Assembly: GCA_947446155.1 (NCBI GenBank)
Contig: CANFFZ010000005.1
Location: 1-37,120 of the forward strand
Length of the DNA: 37,120 nucleotides
Direction of reading: 5' to 3'
Source of the DNA: Chloroflexota bacterium
GTDB taxonomy: Bacteria > Chloroflexota > Dehalococcoidia > UBA2979
Of the stretch, positions 8,465 through 16,920 are shown piece after piece. Each line of letters begins with the position of its first letter. Position 1 is the stretch's first letter. The notes beneath the pieces were generated by a model. That model was given only the letters and a program-made list of their open reading frames with translations. It searched no databases and was not told the origin of the DNA. Made by a program: the position numbers and the translations under genes.

Positions 8465-8508
8465 TTGCACGCCCATATGAGACTTCGTATCATCGAGACG
8501 CCGTCTCA
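8465..8508 (+). promoter_or_regulatory. Sigma-70-type promoter with overlapping inverted-repeat operator
   Basis: A -35 TTGCAC (8465-8470) and a -10 TATCAT (8488-8493) are exactly 17 bases apart, upstream of the metal-binding lipoprotein gene. The inverted repeat TGAGAC-TTC-GTATCA (8478-8492) covers the -10. A second palindrome, GAGACG-C-CGTCTC (8495-8507), covers the expected start of transcription. The placement suits a repressor such as a Fur/Zur- or DtxR-type metalloregulator, but I do not match it to a known consensus. Confidence 0.6.
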
Positions 8509-8531
8509 GGTGGATCCAGGAAAGAGCCCTC

Positions 8532-9431
8532 ATGCCTCGAATCATCCGCGCACTCAGCCTCGTGATCATCGTCCCGGCCCTTCTGCTCGCTGCCTGCGGC
8601 GAGGACACACCCGACGACGGGCGTCTGCGAGTCGTTGCGACCATCGCGCCTGTAGGCGCCCTCGCCCATGCCGTCGCGGGCGACACCATCCGCCTCGATG
8701 TATTGGTAAAGGCCGGCGTCGACCCACACGAGTACGAGATCAACGCCGCGGACTCCCGCACCATCGCCAACGCAAAGGTCATCCTGCGCAATGGCCTCGG
8801 CGTGGACGGCTTCCTCGACAAGGCGCTCAAGAACAACAAGGGCACCCTGGTCACGCTGACGGACGGGCTCACCCTCCGTGAGGCGTCCGAAGAGGACGAG
8901 GGCAAAGACCCCCACGTCTGGCACGACCCGCGCAATGACATCGCGATGGTGGACGCGATCCTCAAAGCCCTCTCCGCGGCTGCCCCCGAGCATGCCGCCA
9001 CCTTCAAGGCCAATGCCCGCAAATACCAGGACCGTCTGCGCGCCGTGGACGTCGAGGTGAAGGCGATCATCGACACGATCCCCGCCGCCAACCGCAAGAT
9101 GGTCACGGACCATGACGCGTTCGGGTACTTCACCGCGCGCTACGGACTCACGGTCATCGGTACGGTGATCCCTAGCACCTCCACCAGCGCGGAGCCATCC
9201 GCTGCGGAGATTGCCGCCCTCGTGCAGGCGATCCGGCGTGAGGGCGTCCGTGCGATCTTCGCGGAGTCGTCGGTCGACCCGAAGGTCGCGAAGCGAGTGG
9301 CGGAGGAGACGAACATCCGCATCGTGGATGACCTCTACGGCGACTCCCTCGGCGCTCCGGGTTCCGGAGCCGAGACAGTGGACGGGATGCTGCTGTCGAA
9401 CGCGCGGAAGATCGCGGAGGCACTTCGCTAG
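8532..9431 (+). CDS. Metal ABC transporter substrate-binding lipoprotein (ZnuA/MntC family)
   Basis: A 299-residue cluster A-I solute-binding protein for Zn or Mn. Lipobox LLLAAC gives a lipidated Cys22. The likely metal ligands, by family alignment, are His66 (DPHEYE), His131 (HVWHDP), His194 (TDHDAFGYF) and Asp271 (YGDSLG). His at the third position is more like zinc proteins; manganese proteins have Glu there. The loop that is His-rich in many ZnuA proteins is acidic here (residues 118-126). AGGAAAGAG nine bases upstream supports ATG 8532. No ABC permease or ATPase gene lies beside it, so it is an orphan in this window and must use a transporter encoded elsewhere. Expression is probably metal-regulated through the operator-like repeats upstream. 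Confidence 0.9.
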   Translation: MPRIIRALSLVIIVPALLLAACGEDTPDDGRLRVVATIAPVGALAHAVAGDTIRLDVLVKAGVDPHEYEINAADSRTIANAKVILRNGLGVDGFLDKALKNNKGTLVTLTDGLTLREASEEDEGKDPHVWHDPRNDIAMVDAILKALSAAAPEHAATFKANARKYQDRLRAVDVEVKAIIDTIPAANRKMVTDHDAFGYFTARYGLTVIGTVIPSTSTSAEPSAAEIAALVQAIRREGVRAIFAESSVDPKVAKRVAEETNIRIVDDLYGDSLGAPGSGAETVDGMLLSNARKIAEALR

Positions 9432-9436
9432 GCGGG

Positions 9437-10273
9437 CTACCGCCCGCGGCGGCGTTCCCGGTCGGCATAGGAGCGGACCGCGCGCAAGAAGTCGATGCGG
9501 CGGAACTCCGGCCAGAACACATCGCAGAAGTAATACTCGCTGTATGCGCTCTGCCACAACAGAAAGCCGCTCAGGCGCAACTCGCCCGAGGTACGGATGA
9601 TCAGGTCGGGGTCCGGGATGTCCGGAGCGTAGAGGTAGCGGCTGATCTCGTCCGTCTCGATGCCGCTCGCAATGCCGTCAAGGGAATCGCCGTTGCGGAC
9701 GCGGTCGGCGATCATCCGGCGCACGGCGTCCGTGATCTCCTCACGCCCCCCATAGCCGATGGCCACGAGCAACTCGTACGGCCCATCGTTGGCGGTAGCC
9801 TCCTCGGCCCGCGCGATGGCATCCTGCGTGCTCTGTGGGAGCAACTCGCGGCGCCCCACCATCCGCACGCGCCGCCGTCGAGGGCTCTCCGAGGAGTCGT
9901 CGCTAAACGCCGCGACCTTCTCCTCGATCAGGGCGAAGATCGCCTTCAGCTCGTCGGGGCCGCGCTTGAAGTTGTCAGTTGAGAGCGCCCACAGCGTGAC
10001 TGCGGGGATTTCGAGGTCGTCGCACCAGCCGACGAGTTCCTCGACCTTGTCCGCACCTCGACGGTGGCCGTCCGTGACGACCGCCAGCCCGGCCTTCTTC
10101 GCGAAGCGCCGGTTGCCGTCCAGGATCACACCGACGTGCTGTGGGATCGGCCCGTGGCGAATGCCGCGGTCCAATTCGCGTTCGTAGATGCGGTAGACCA
10201 GATCGAGGACGGGAGCCGCAGGGCGTCTGAGGAACGCAAGCGCAGTAGCAGCAACATCGCTAGGGCTTGGCAT
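9437..10273 (-). CDS. uppS: Polyprenyl diphosphate synthase (undecaprenyl/cis-prenyl type)
   Basis: A 278-residue cis-prenyltransferase that condenses isopentenyl diphosphates into the lipid carrier for cell-wall and glycan synthesis. Conserved blocks are LDGNRRFAKK with catalytic Asp52, WALSTDNFKRG, the C-terminal DLIIRTSGELRLSGFLLWQ, and SEYYFCDVFWPEF. DGNRR rather than DGNGR is also common in actinobacterial homologues. It carries about 35 residues before the core, also like actinobacterial proteins. The open frame extends much further upstream, but homology starts after MPSPSDV. ATG 10273 is preceded at six bases by a -10-like TATGCT and has no Shine-Dalgarno sequence, so a leaderless transcript is likely. 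It diverges from the molybdoenzyme gene and ends five bases from the metal-binding lipoprotein stop. Confidence 0.92.
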   Translation of the reverse strand: MPSPSDVAATALAFLRRPAAPVLDLVYRIYERELDRGIRHGPIPQHVGVILDGNRRFAKKAGLAVVTDGHRRGADKVEELVGWCDDLEIPAVTLWALSTDNFKRGPDELKAIFALIEEKVAAFSDDSSESPRRRRVRMVGRRELLPQSTQDAIARAEEATANDGPYELLVAIGYGGREEITDAVRRMIADRVRNGDSLDGIASGIETDEISRYLYAPDIPDPDLIIRTSGELRLSGFLLWQSAYSEYYFCDVFWPEFRRIDFLRAVRSYADRERRRGR

Positions 10274-10279
10274 GCCGTC

Positions 10280-10285
10280 AGCATA
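10280..10285 (-). promoter_or_regulatory. -10 element of probable leaderless uppS promoter
   Basis: TATGCT on the minus strand ends six bases before the uppS ATG, which would put transcription start at or within one base of the start codon. No convincing -35 is visible. Confidence 0.45.
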
Positions 10286-10358
10286 TCGCGAACCAGGAGA
10301 GCGAGGGCGTCGCGCGCCTGATACTGTTTCTGTGCCGCTCCGCCCCACCGGAGGTCCC

Positions 10359-11957
10359 ATGCACGCTCGAATGATCCGAGACGGCCTCAGCGGTCTGATC
10401 GCGGTGGCCTTGGCACTGGGGATCGCCGAACTCATCACGGCCCTGACCGGCGCGGTCGCCCCGATCATCGCCATGGGCGGCCTGCTGATCGACAACGCCC
10501 CGAGCTGGGTCACCCACCTGGTGATCGATGCCCTCGGGACGAAGGACAAACCCGCGCTCGTCCTCTTCGTGACGGTCGCCACCCTGGCCGCTGGCGCGGG
10601 GATCGGCATCGTGGGGCGATCGAGTGACCGGCGAGCGCGGATCGGCTTCATCGCGCTCGGAGTTGTGGGCGCCATTGTCGCCACAATCGACACCCCTGCC
10701 TCCACGACCCAGGGCTCCCTCGTGGCCGCCTTTGGCCCGATCATCGGCGCGACGCTCGGCTGGCAGGCCTACCGCCTGCTCCGTCTCGCCGCGACCCCCG
10801 AGGTCACCGCAGCCACCGACACGGCGAACGCGGACGTCTCCGAGGCCACCCGAGCACAGTCGATGACACGTCGAGTGCCCGGACGCCGCGCCTTCCTCGG
10901 CTTTGCCACGGTGACGACGGGGGCATCAGCCGCAGCGTTCGTCGGCGGTCGGAAGATCGCGGGCTCATCGGTAGATGTCGATGCGCAGCGCGAGGCACTC
11001 TCACTCAACGCCGGCGACCAGAGCGCGAAGGGCGCGCTCGACCTCGACGGACTCTCGCCACTGATCACGCCAAACAAGGACTTCTATCGCATCGACACGT
11101 CACTCGTGACACCGCGCATCGACCTCGCGAAGTGGCGCCTGAAGGTCAGCGGGATGGTCGAGCGTCCGTTCGAGATGACGTTCGACGAACTCCTCGGCAT
11201 GCCGTCGCGCGAAGAGGTCATCACGCTCACCTGTGTCTCGAACGAGGTAGGCGACGACCTCGTGGGCAACGCGCGTTGGCTCGGCGTCTCGCTGGCGGAC
11301 GTCCTCAAGAAGGCCGGCGTGAAACCAGGCGCGACGCAGATCGTCGGGCGCTCCGTGGACGACTTCACGGTGGGCTTCCCCACCGAGGTCGCCCTCGACG
11401 GCCGGCCGGCGCTCATCGCCTATGGGATGAACGGCGAGGCACTCCCGGGCCCGCACGGCTTCCCGGCACGCCTCGTGGTACCGGGCCTGTACGGCTACGT
11501 CTCTGCCACGAAATGGCTGACCGAGATCGAACTCACCATCTGGGAAGCCTTCGACGCCTACTGGGTGCCGCGAGGGTGGTCGAAGACGGGCCCGATCAAG
11601 ACGCAGTCCCGCATCGATATCCCGCGCGACGGACGCAGCGTGAAGCCCGGCCGCGTCGCCATCGCTGGCGTCGCGTGGGCCGGCGACCGCGGCATCAAGC
11701 AGGTCGAGGTGCGCGCGTACGCTCGCGACACCCCGCCCGATGCCGCCACCTGGATGACCGGCACCCTCAGCGAGGCGCTCTCTGGCAACGCATGGCGGCA
11801 ATGGGTCGTCGAATGGCAGGGCGCACAGCCCGGTGACTACGTCATCGAAGTGCGTGCGACCGACGGGAAGGGCGACACGCAGACGAACAAGCGCCAGCGC
11901 TCCGACCCTGACGGCGCGACCGGGTGGCACCAGATCGACATCCGCGTGAAGGCCTGA
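10359..11957 (+). CDS. Membrane-anchored sulfite-oxidase-family molybdopterin oxidoreductase
   Basis: A 532-residue protein. Residues 1-140 form about four membrane helices, followed by a twin-arginine-like segment (RRVPGRRAFLG, 171-181) and a hydrophobic stretch. The oxidoreductase domain starts near residue 225 with LDGLSPLITPNKDFYRID. The Cys that ligates molybdenum is residue 292 in TLTCVSNEVG. The substrate-pocket segment ends in GPHGFPARLVVPGLYGY, and a C-terminal immunoglobulin-like dimerisation domain follows. GGAGGT six bases upstream fixes ATG 10359, although the frame is open to 10272. A -10-like TACTGT lies at 10322-10327. The enzyme should act outside the membrane on a small oxo-substrate (sulfite, or sulfoxides as in MsrP/YedY). 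No haem or cytochrome partner is encoded nearby, so the electron acceptor is unknown. Confidence 0.9.
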   Translation: MHARMIRDGLSGLIAVALALGIAELITALTGAVAPIIAMGGLLIDNAPSWVTHLVIDALGTKDKPALVLFVTVATLAAGAGIGIVGRSSDRRARIGFIALGVVGAIVATIDTPASTTQGSLVAAFGPIIGATLGWQAYRLLRLAATPEVTAATDTANADVSEATRAQSMTRRVPGRRAFLGFATVTTGASAAAFVGGRKIAGSSVDVDAQREALSLNAGDQSAKGALDLDGLSPLITPNKDFYRIDTSLVTPRIDLAKWRLKVSGMVERPFEMTFDELLGMPSREEVITLTCVSNEVGDDLVGNARWLGVSLADVLKKAGVKPGATQIVGRSVDDFTVGFPTEVALDGRPALIAYGMNGEALPGPHGFPARLVVPGLYGYVSATKWLTEIELTIWEAFDAYWVPRGWSKTGPIKTQSRIDIPRDGRSVKPGRVAIAGVAWAGDRGIKQVEVRAYARDTPPDAATWMTGTLSEALSGNAWRQWVVEWQGAQPGDYVIEVRATDGKGDTQTNKRQRSDPDGATGWHQIDIRVKA

Positions 11958-12051
11958 CCGACGGTCGCATGAACCGCAACGATCGGCTGCGGGCGACCTG
12001 ACAGAAGTTGGCCGCGCGCCAAATACATCGCCGACCGGCGCTGCGCGTCGC

Positions 12052-12057
12052 TACAAT
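12052..12057 (+). promoter_or_regulatory. Possible -10 element for the ABC exporter operon
   Basis: TACAAT lies 61 bases before the first ABC gene in a 160-base intergenic gap and is the only AT-rich hexamer of this type there. No matching -35 is visible at 16-18 bases, so this is a weak call. Confidence 0.3.
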
Positions 12058-12118
12058 ACTGCCGAATTCTTTCGACCCGGCGCGCACTCCACGCAGACAA
12101 GCGAGTCTCGACGTGCTC

Positions 12119-13930
12119 ATGACCTCCGCCCCCGAGGCCAGCACGCCGCTGCCCCCCGGACGCGCTGGTTCCAACCGCATCCTGCAGTACGTCCTGCACT
12201 ACCGCTGGCGGTACGGCGGCGGCATGGTCGCGCTCATCCTCGCGACCATCGCCTCGCTGCTGCCTCCCGTGGTGATCCAGCGCGCGGTGGACGACCTGCG
12301 TGACGGCGTCGCCATGGATTCGCTCGCCCAGTACGCCGGCCTGATCGCCATCCTCGCAGTCGTAGAGGGCACGCTGCGCTACTACTCGCGCATGGTGATC
12401 TCTGGGACGTCTCGGATGATCGAGTACCGGCTGAGGGACGATCTGGCGCGCCACCTCATGGCGCTGGACCACAACTATTACGTCCACGCCCGCACCGGCG
12501 ACCTGATGTCCCGTGCGACCAACGACCTGCAGGCTGTGCGTGATGTCCTCGGGCCCTCGCTCGTGGACATGAGCCGCATCCTCGTCGTCGGCGTCGCCGG
12601 CATCCTGTTCATGCTCTTCATCGATATACGCCTGACGCTGATCGCGCTCGTGTACCTGCCTGTCGTGATCGGCCTCATGAGCTTCTTCGAGACGAACGTC
12701 GAGCACCGCTTCATGGAGGTACAAGAGCAACTCTCCCACCTCACCGACCGGTCGCAGGAGAACATCGCCGGGATCCGCGCGGTGAAGGCATATGCCCAAG
12801 AAGACGCCGAGATCGCCTCCTTTGCCGAGGCCAACGAAGAGATGCGTGGCCGCGCGATGCGCCTCGCGCTCTACCACTCCGGGCTGTTTCCCATCATGGG
12901 CGTCCTGACGGGCGCTGGGACGCTGCTCGTCCTCTGGGTGGGGGGGCACGATGTCGTCGCCGGCCGGATGTCCATGGGCGAGTTCGTCGCGTTCAACTTC
13001 ATCCTTGCCGTCCTCGCCAATCAACTCATGGCCGTCGGCTGGGTCGTCGCGATGGCGCAACTCGGCACCGTCGCGATCCGGCGGGTGAACGAGGTGCTGC
13101 GCACCGTGCCCTCGGTCCTCGACGGCACCGGCACGCCGCCGCCCCTCCCCGTCCGTGGCGAGGTTGAGTTCACCAACGTCAGCGTTGCCTTCGAAGGGCG
13201 CGAGGTATTGCATGACGTCAACCTGCGCATCCCCGCTGGCGCCACCGTCGCGCTCGTGGGCAGCACAGGCGCGGGCAAGACGACGCTCGCGGGTCTCCTC
13301 GTACGGCTCTCTGACCCCACCGGGGGAAGCGTCCGCCTCGATGGCGTCGATGTGCGCGAGTGGCCGCTCCCCCTGCTGCGCGACTCCGTTGCGTTCGTCC
13401 CGCAGGAGGCGTTCCTCTTCTCCGACTCCATCCGCGAGAACATCTCCTACGGCCGTCCCGAGGCCGCCGATGCCGAGTACGACCTGGCGACACACATCTC
13501 GCGGCTCTCCAACGACCTGAAGGACCTCACGGACGGCCTCGAAACCACCATCGGGGAGCGCGGTGTCACGCTCTCAGGTGGCCAGAAGCAGCGCGCGGCG
13601 CTCGCGCGGGCACTGATGAAGCAGGCGCCAGTCCTCGTCCTGGACGACGCCCTGTCACACGTCGACACCCAGACCGAGGAACAGATCCTCGAAGGGTTGA
13701 CTGATGTGATGGCGGGGCGCACCACGATCTTGATCGCGCACCGCACCTCCACGCTACGCTCCGCTGATCTCCTCGCGATTATCGAGGGCGGGACGATCGT
13801 CGAACGCGGCTCACACGACGAACTGCTGGCAGCAGACGGCGTCTACGCACGCATCTACCGCGAGCAACTCGACGCCGAGCGACGCGCGCAGGAGCAGGCG
13901 GATGTCGACCTCGGTGGAGGCGGCGCATGA
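12119..13930 (+). CDS. ABC exporter half-transporter, degenerate-site subunit
   Basis: A 603-residue half-transporter: six membrane helices (about residues 25-310) joined to a nucleotide-binding domain (about 350-590). Walker A is GSTGAGKT (381-388) and the signature is canonical LSGGQKQ (485-491). Walker B is LVLDD with Asp510 where a catalytic Glu is expected. The H-loop His is residue 541. Asp for Glu is the hallmark of the non-catalytic side in heterodimeric exporters such as TM287/288 and BmrCD. The frame is open from 12008, but homology and composition support ATG 12119; no strong ribosome binding site is visible. It overlaps the partner gene by four bases (ATGA), so the two are translationally coupled. 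Substrate is unknown; drugs, lipids or peptides are possible. Confidence 0.93.
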   Translation: MTSAPEASTPLPPGRAGSNRILQYVLHYRWRYGGGMVALILATIASLLPPVVIQRAVDDLRDGVAMDSLAQYAGLIAILAVVEGTLRYYSRMVISGTSRMIEYRLRDDLARHLMALDHNYYVHARTGDLMSRATNDLQAVRDVLGPSLVDMSRILVVGVAGILFMLFIDIRLTLIALVYLPVVIGLMSFFETNVEHRFMEVQEQLSHLTDRSQENIAGIRAVKAYAQEDAEIASFAEANEEMRGRAMRLALYHSGLFPIMGVLTGAGTLLVLWVGGHDVVAGRMSMGEFVAFNFILAVLANQLMAVGWVVAMAQLGTVAIRRVNEVLRTVPSVLDGTGTPPPLPVRGEVEFTNVSVAFEGREVLHDVNLRIPAGATVALVGSTGAGKTTLAGLLVRLSDPTGGSVRLDGVDVREWPLPLLRDSVAFVPQEAFLFSDSIRENISYGRPEAADAEYDLATHISRLSNDLKDLTDGLETTIGERGVTLSGGQKQRAALARALMKQAPVLVLDDALSHVDTQTEEQILEGLTDVMAGRTTILIAHRTSTLRSADLLAIIEGGTIVERGSHDELLAADGVYARIYREQLDAERRAQEQADVDLGGGGA

Positions 13931-15711
13931 GCTTCTACGACGACGAGTCCGCCATCGGAAAGGTCTACGACCGCCGCCTGACCGGGCGGCTGGGACGCTA
14001 CGTCCGTCCCTACGCGATGCCGCTCGCGGTCGCGGGCGTCCTCATGCTTGCGGTCGCCGTACTCGAACTCGTCCCGATCCTCATCGTCCGCTACGCGATC
14101 GACCAGCAGATCGACAAGGGCCTGACCGACCGCCTGCCGCTCCTCGCGTTCTGGTATGTCGCCGCGCTGCTTGCCTCGTTCGTCATTCGGTATCTCCAGG
14201 GGTACTTGATGGCTTGGGTCGGACAGCGCGTCGTCGTCGACATGCGGATGGAACTCTTCCGCCACGTCCAGCGCATGTCGATCTCGTTCTTCGACCGCAA
14301 CCCGGTCGGCCGGCTAGTCGTGCGCCTCACCGGTGACGTCCAGCAGATCGAGGCGGTGATCTCGCAGGGGCTTGTCCAGATCTTCACGAACCTGCTGATG
14401 GTGAGTGCGATCATCGTCGCGATGTTCGCACTCGACTGGCGGCTGGCCACGATCATGACGCTGTTCGTAATCCCGCTGATCTGGCTCGTCAAGATCTTTG
14501 CCGCGGCCCAACGCGACGCGTTCCGCGACCAGCGCATCTGGATCGCCCGCATCAACGCCTACCTAAACGAAATGATTAGCGGCGTCGCCATCGTCCAACT
14601 GTTCAATCGCCAACGCCGCAATCAGGAGAACTTCGACGAGCGCAATCGAGGCAACCTCGACGCGAACCTGCGCGTGCTCTTCTGGTACGCCGTCTTTGAG
14701 CCGACGGTGGTGCTCTTCGGCGCGCTCACCACCGGCGCGATCCTCTGGTACGGCGGCGCACGTGTCGCCGACGACGTGCTCTCCCTCGGGACGCTGGTCG
14801 CTTTCATCGCCTTCATGCAGCGGTTCTTCTGGCCGATCCGCGAACTCGCCGAGCGCTTCACGATGCTCCAGGGCGCCATGGCCTCCGCCGAGCGCATCTT
14901 CGGCATCCTCGACCAGCCCGAGGAGGTCATCGACTCACCTGATGCGCAGCCGCTCGCCGAGGTGAAGGGTGCCATCCGCTTCGACCACGTGTGGTTTGCC
15001 TACCAGGGGGAGCACTGGATCCTGCGCGGCCTCGACTTTTCGATCGCACCCGGCGAGAAGGTCGCGATCGTCGGTGCGACCGGCGCTGGCAAGTCCACGA
15101 TGATGTCGCTGCTGTCGAGGTTCTACGACGTGCAGCAGGGCGACATTCTCGTCGACGGCGTCTCCGTGCGTGCGTTGCCGCAGCGCTGGCTTCGCCGCCA
15201 TGTCGGCATCATGCTGCAGGACCCCTGGATCTACACGGACAGCGTCACGGAGAACATCCGCCTGCGCGACACCTCGATCTCGCTCGAGCAGGTGCGTGCA
15301 GCCGCGCAGGCCGTCGGCGCCGACAAGTTCATCGAGGCGCTCCCCGGCCAGTACCAGACCATGCTCGCGGAGCGCGGCGCCAACCTTTCCACGGGCCAGA
15401 AGCAACTGATCGCCCTCGCGCGCGTCGCCGCCTTCAACCCGGAGATCGTCCTCGTCATGGACGAGGCCACGGCCAGCATCGACCCCGAGACGGAGGGCAC
15501 AATCCAGCGCGGACTCGCTGAAGTCATGGTGGGCCGCACTGCCATCATCATTGCGCACCGCCTGAATACCATCCGCGCGGTCGACCGCATCCTCGTCCTT
15601 CACCACGGAGAACTCGCTGAAGACGGCACCCACGAGGAGCTCATCGCCAGGGGTGGCGTCTATGCCCGGCTGCACGAACTTCAATTCAAAGAACAACCCG
15701 CCCGCCCCTAG
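13927..15711 (+). CDS. ABC exporter half-transporter, catalytic-Glu subunit
   Basis: A 594-residue half-transporter and partner of the preceding gene. It has six membrane helices (about residues 30-310) and a nucleotide-binding domain. Walker A is GATGAGKS (383-390), the signature is the altered LSTGQ (487-491), Walker B is VMDE with the catalytic Glu513, and the H-loop His is 544. In the heterodimer, this subunit's Walker site pairs with the partner's canonical LSGGQ to form the active ATPase site, while LSTGQ pairs with the partner's Asp510 site. The two deviations therefore fall in the same degenerate site, as known heterodimers have. It ends 96 bases before a small disrupted membrane-protein ORF. 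Confidence 0.93.
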   Translation: MSFYDDESAIGKVYDRRLTGRLGRYVRPYAMPLAVAGVLMLAVAVLELVPILIVRYAIDQQIDKGLTDRLPLLAFWYVAALLASFVIRYLQGYLMAWVGQRVVVDMRMELFRHVQRMSISFFDRNPVGRLVVRLTGDVQQIEAVISQGLVQIFTNLLMVSAIIVAMFALDWRLATIMTLFVIPLIWLVKIFAAAQRDAFRDQRIWIARINAYLNEMISGVAIVQLFNRQRRNQENFDERNRGNLDANLRVLFWYAVFEPTVVLFGALTTGAILWYGGARVADDVLSLGTLVAFIAFMQRFFWPIRELAERFTMLQGAMASAERIFGILDQPEEVIDSPDAQPLAEVKGAIRFDHVWFAYQGEHWILRGLDFSIAPGEKVAIVGATGAGKSTMMSLLSRFYDVQQGDILVDGVSVRALPQRWLRRHVGIMLQDPWIYTDSVTENIRLRDTSISLEQVRAAAQAVGADKFIEALPGQYQTMLAERGANLSTGQKQLIALARVAAFNPEIVLVMDEATASIDPETEGTIQRGLAEVMVGRTAIIIAHRLNTIRAVDRILVLHHGELAEDGTHEELIARGGVYARLHELQFKEQPARP

Positions 15712-15807
15712 CGCCCTGCACACCTTGACGCGCTCCTCGGCAGGCGTACCGTTGTCTCCTCAGCAGCGGCCGAGGCGCCCGTCCACCGGGCAGAGAGCAG
15801 CATCCCG

Positions 15808-16098
15808 ATGACCACCGCAGTCGCCCTCCCGTTGCGCACTCTGGTCACCCGCGCCTAGCTCGCCGTCATCGGCGTCACCGTGCTCGCGGCCCTCGCCCTC
15901 TCGGCAGTCCTCGGACAACCGACCACTACCATCATCAACGCGGCGACCGACGCGCCAGCCGTTCCGGCGGGGGCGACGACCGAGGAGCCGTGGGTCCCCG
16001 GCGTGATGACCTTCAGCGGCGAGCGCACTCCTACGCAGCGCCTCCCGATCCTCCTCGACGAACTCGACCCGGAGTGCCTCTGCGTCGGCTTCTACTAG
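15808..16098 (+). pseudogene. Small single-pass membrane protein ORF broken by an in-frame TAG
   Basis: From ATG 15808 (GAGAGCAG just upstream) the frame runs to TAG 16096-16098 but is interrupted by TAG at 15856-15858 after 16 codons. Read through, it would give 96 residues: a short basic N-terminus (LRTLVTRA), one membrane helix (LAVIGVTVLAALALSAVLG), a Thr/Ala/Pro linker and a C-terminal tail ending ECLCVGFY. Third positions are strongly G/C both before and after the stop, which argues that the whole frame was coding. A GTG at 15880 could restart translation inside the helix. I do not recognise the family. A strong hairpin terminator follows 16 bases after its end. Confidence 0.5.
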
Positions 16099-16114
16099 CC
16101 ACCACTCGATCAGC

Positions 16115-16144
16115 ACGAAGGCCCCGTTGATGCGGGGCCTTCGT
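16115..16144 (+). terminator. Strong hairpin terminator
   Basis: ACGAAGGCCCCG (16115-16126) pairs perfectly with CGGGGCCTTCGT (16133-16144) around a six-base TTGATG loop. The following bases (CGTTAG) are only weakly T-rich, so termination may be partly structure-driven. It closes the ABC exporter unit and separates it from the hydrolase ORF. Confidence 0.8.
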
Positions 16145-16161
16145 CGTTAGGCAGACAACCG

Positions 16162-16856
16162 ATGCCACTCCCAACGGTCGTCCTCGTCCACGGCGCCTTC
16201 CACAGACCGTGGGGGATCGCGTCGTCCCGTTGTTGGACGCCCGAGGGGTCCGCACAATCGCAGCGGACCGAGGTGTCGGCTCGCCGCGGCGCGTCTCCTC
16301 AGATGACCGTGTCGACGACCGCGTCACGCGCGCCGCCATCGAGGAGGCGGGCGGGCCAGTCATCCTCGTCGGACACTCACAGGGTGGCCGCGCGATCACG
16401 TGGGCTGGCGTCGACAACCCTGCGGTGCGCCACCTGATCTACCTCACGGCCGTCGTCCCCGGCACCGTGGCGACCGTCGTGCCACCGAATTCCGCCGCCG
16501 CGTTCGTGCAGACCGACTGGGGGATGACCCTCGATCTGCCAGCCGCCACCGCAGCGTTCTACAACGACTGCTCACCAGCAGACATCGCGCACGCGACGGC
16601 TCGGCTGGACGGGCAGGCGGACACCATCGACCGATCGACGCCATACGAGCGGTATGCCTGGCAGCAGGTGCCCTCGACATTCGTCGTCTGCACCCTTGAT
16701 CGCGCGATCACACCAGAGAATCAGCGGGCCTGTGCGGCGGCGATCGACCCACCCTGCGAAGTCATCGAGTTCGAGTCTGGCCATTCCCCGTTTTACTCGA
16801 TGCCGGACCGCCTCGCCGACCTCATCGAGGCCACGGCAAGACGCTACGCCGAGTAG
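16162..16856 (+). pseudogene. Alpha/beta hydrolase with an apparent frameshift
   Basis: The N-terminal strand and oxyanion motif VVLVHGAFHRPW are encoded from ATG 16162. The rest of the protein (DRVVPLLDARGVRTIAADR, nucleophile elbow GHSQGG, and the late GHSPFY histidine) lies in the next frame through 16856. The switch falls in a run of five G at 16211-16215. One additional G would restore a continuous reading of about 231 residues, normal for this esterase/thioesterase-like group. As it stands, the second frame could start only at GTG 16209 and would lack the oxyanion-hole strand. Relatives (alpha/beta hydrolase fold-1) act on esters or lactones; the substrate is unknown. Either real decay or a homopolymer consensus error. 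Confidence 0.75.
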
Positions 16857-16920
16857 GCGCAGCAGCCGAGGCTCCGGAGCGCCAATGAGGCCGAGTCACC
16901 ACGATCGCAGGACGACGGAA

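Noticed and set aside
11837..13495. A 552-codon minus-strand open frame opposite the ABC exporter
   Set aside because: His/Asp/Arg-rich shadow of the ABC transporter coding sequence.
4552..15858. Recoding of TAG as an amino acid to explain two in-frame TAG codons
   Set aside because: Several genes here end in TAG at the expected position (for example the stops near 2318, 7281, 9431, 15711, 24731 and 32036), so TAG is an ordinary stop.
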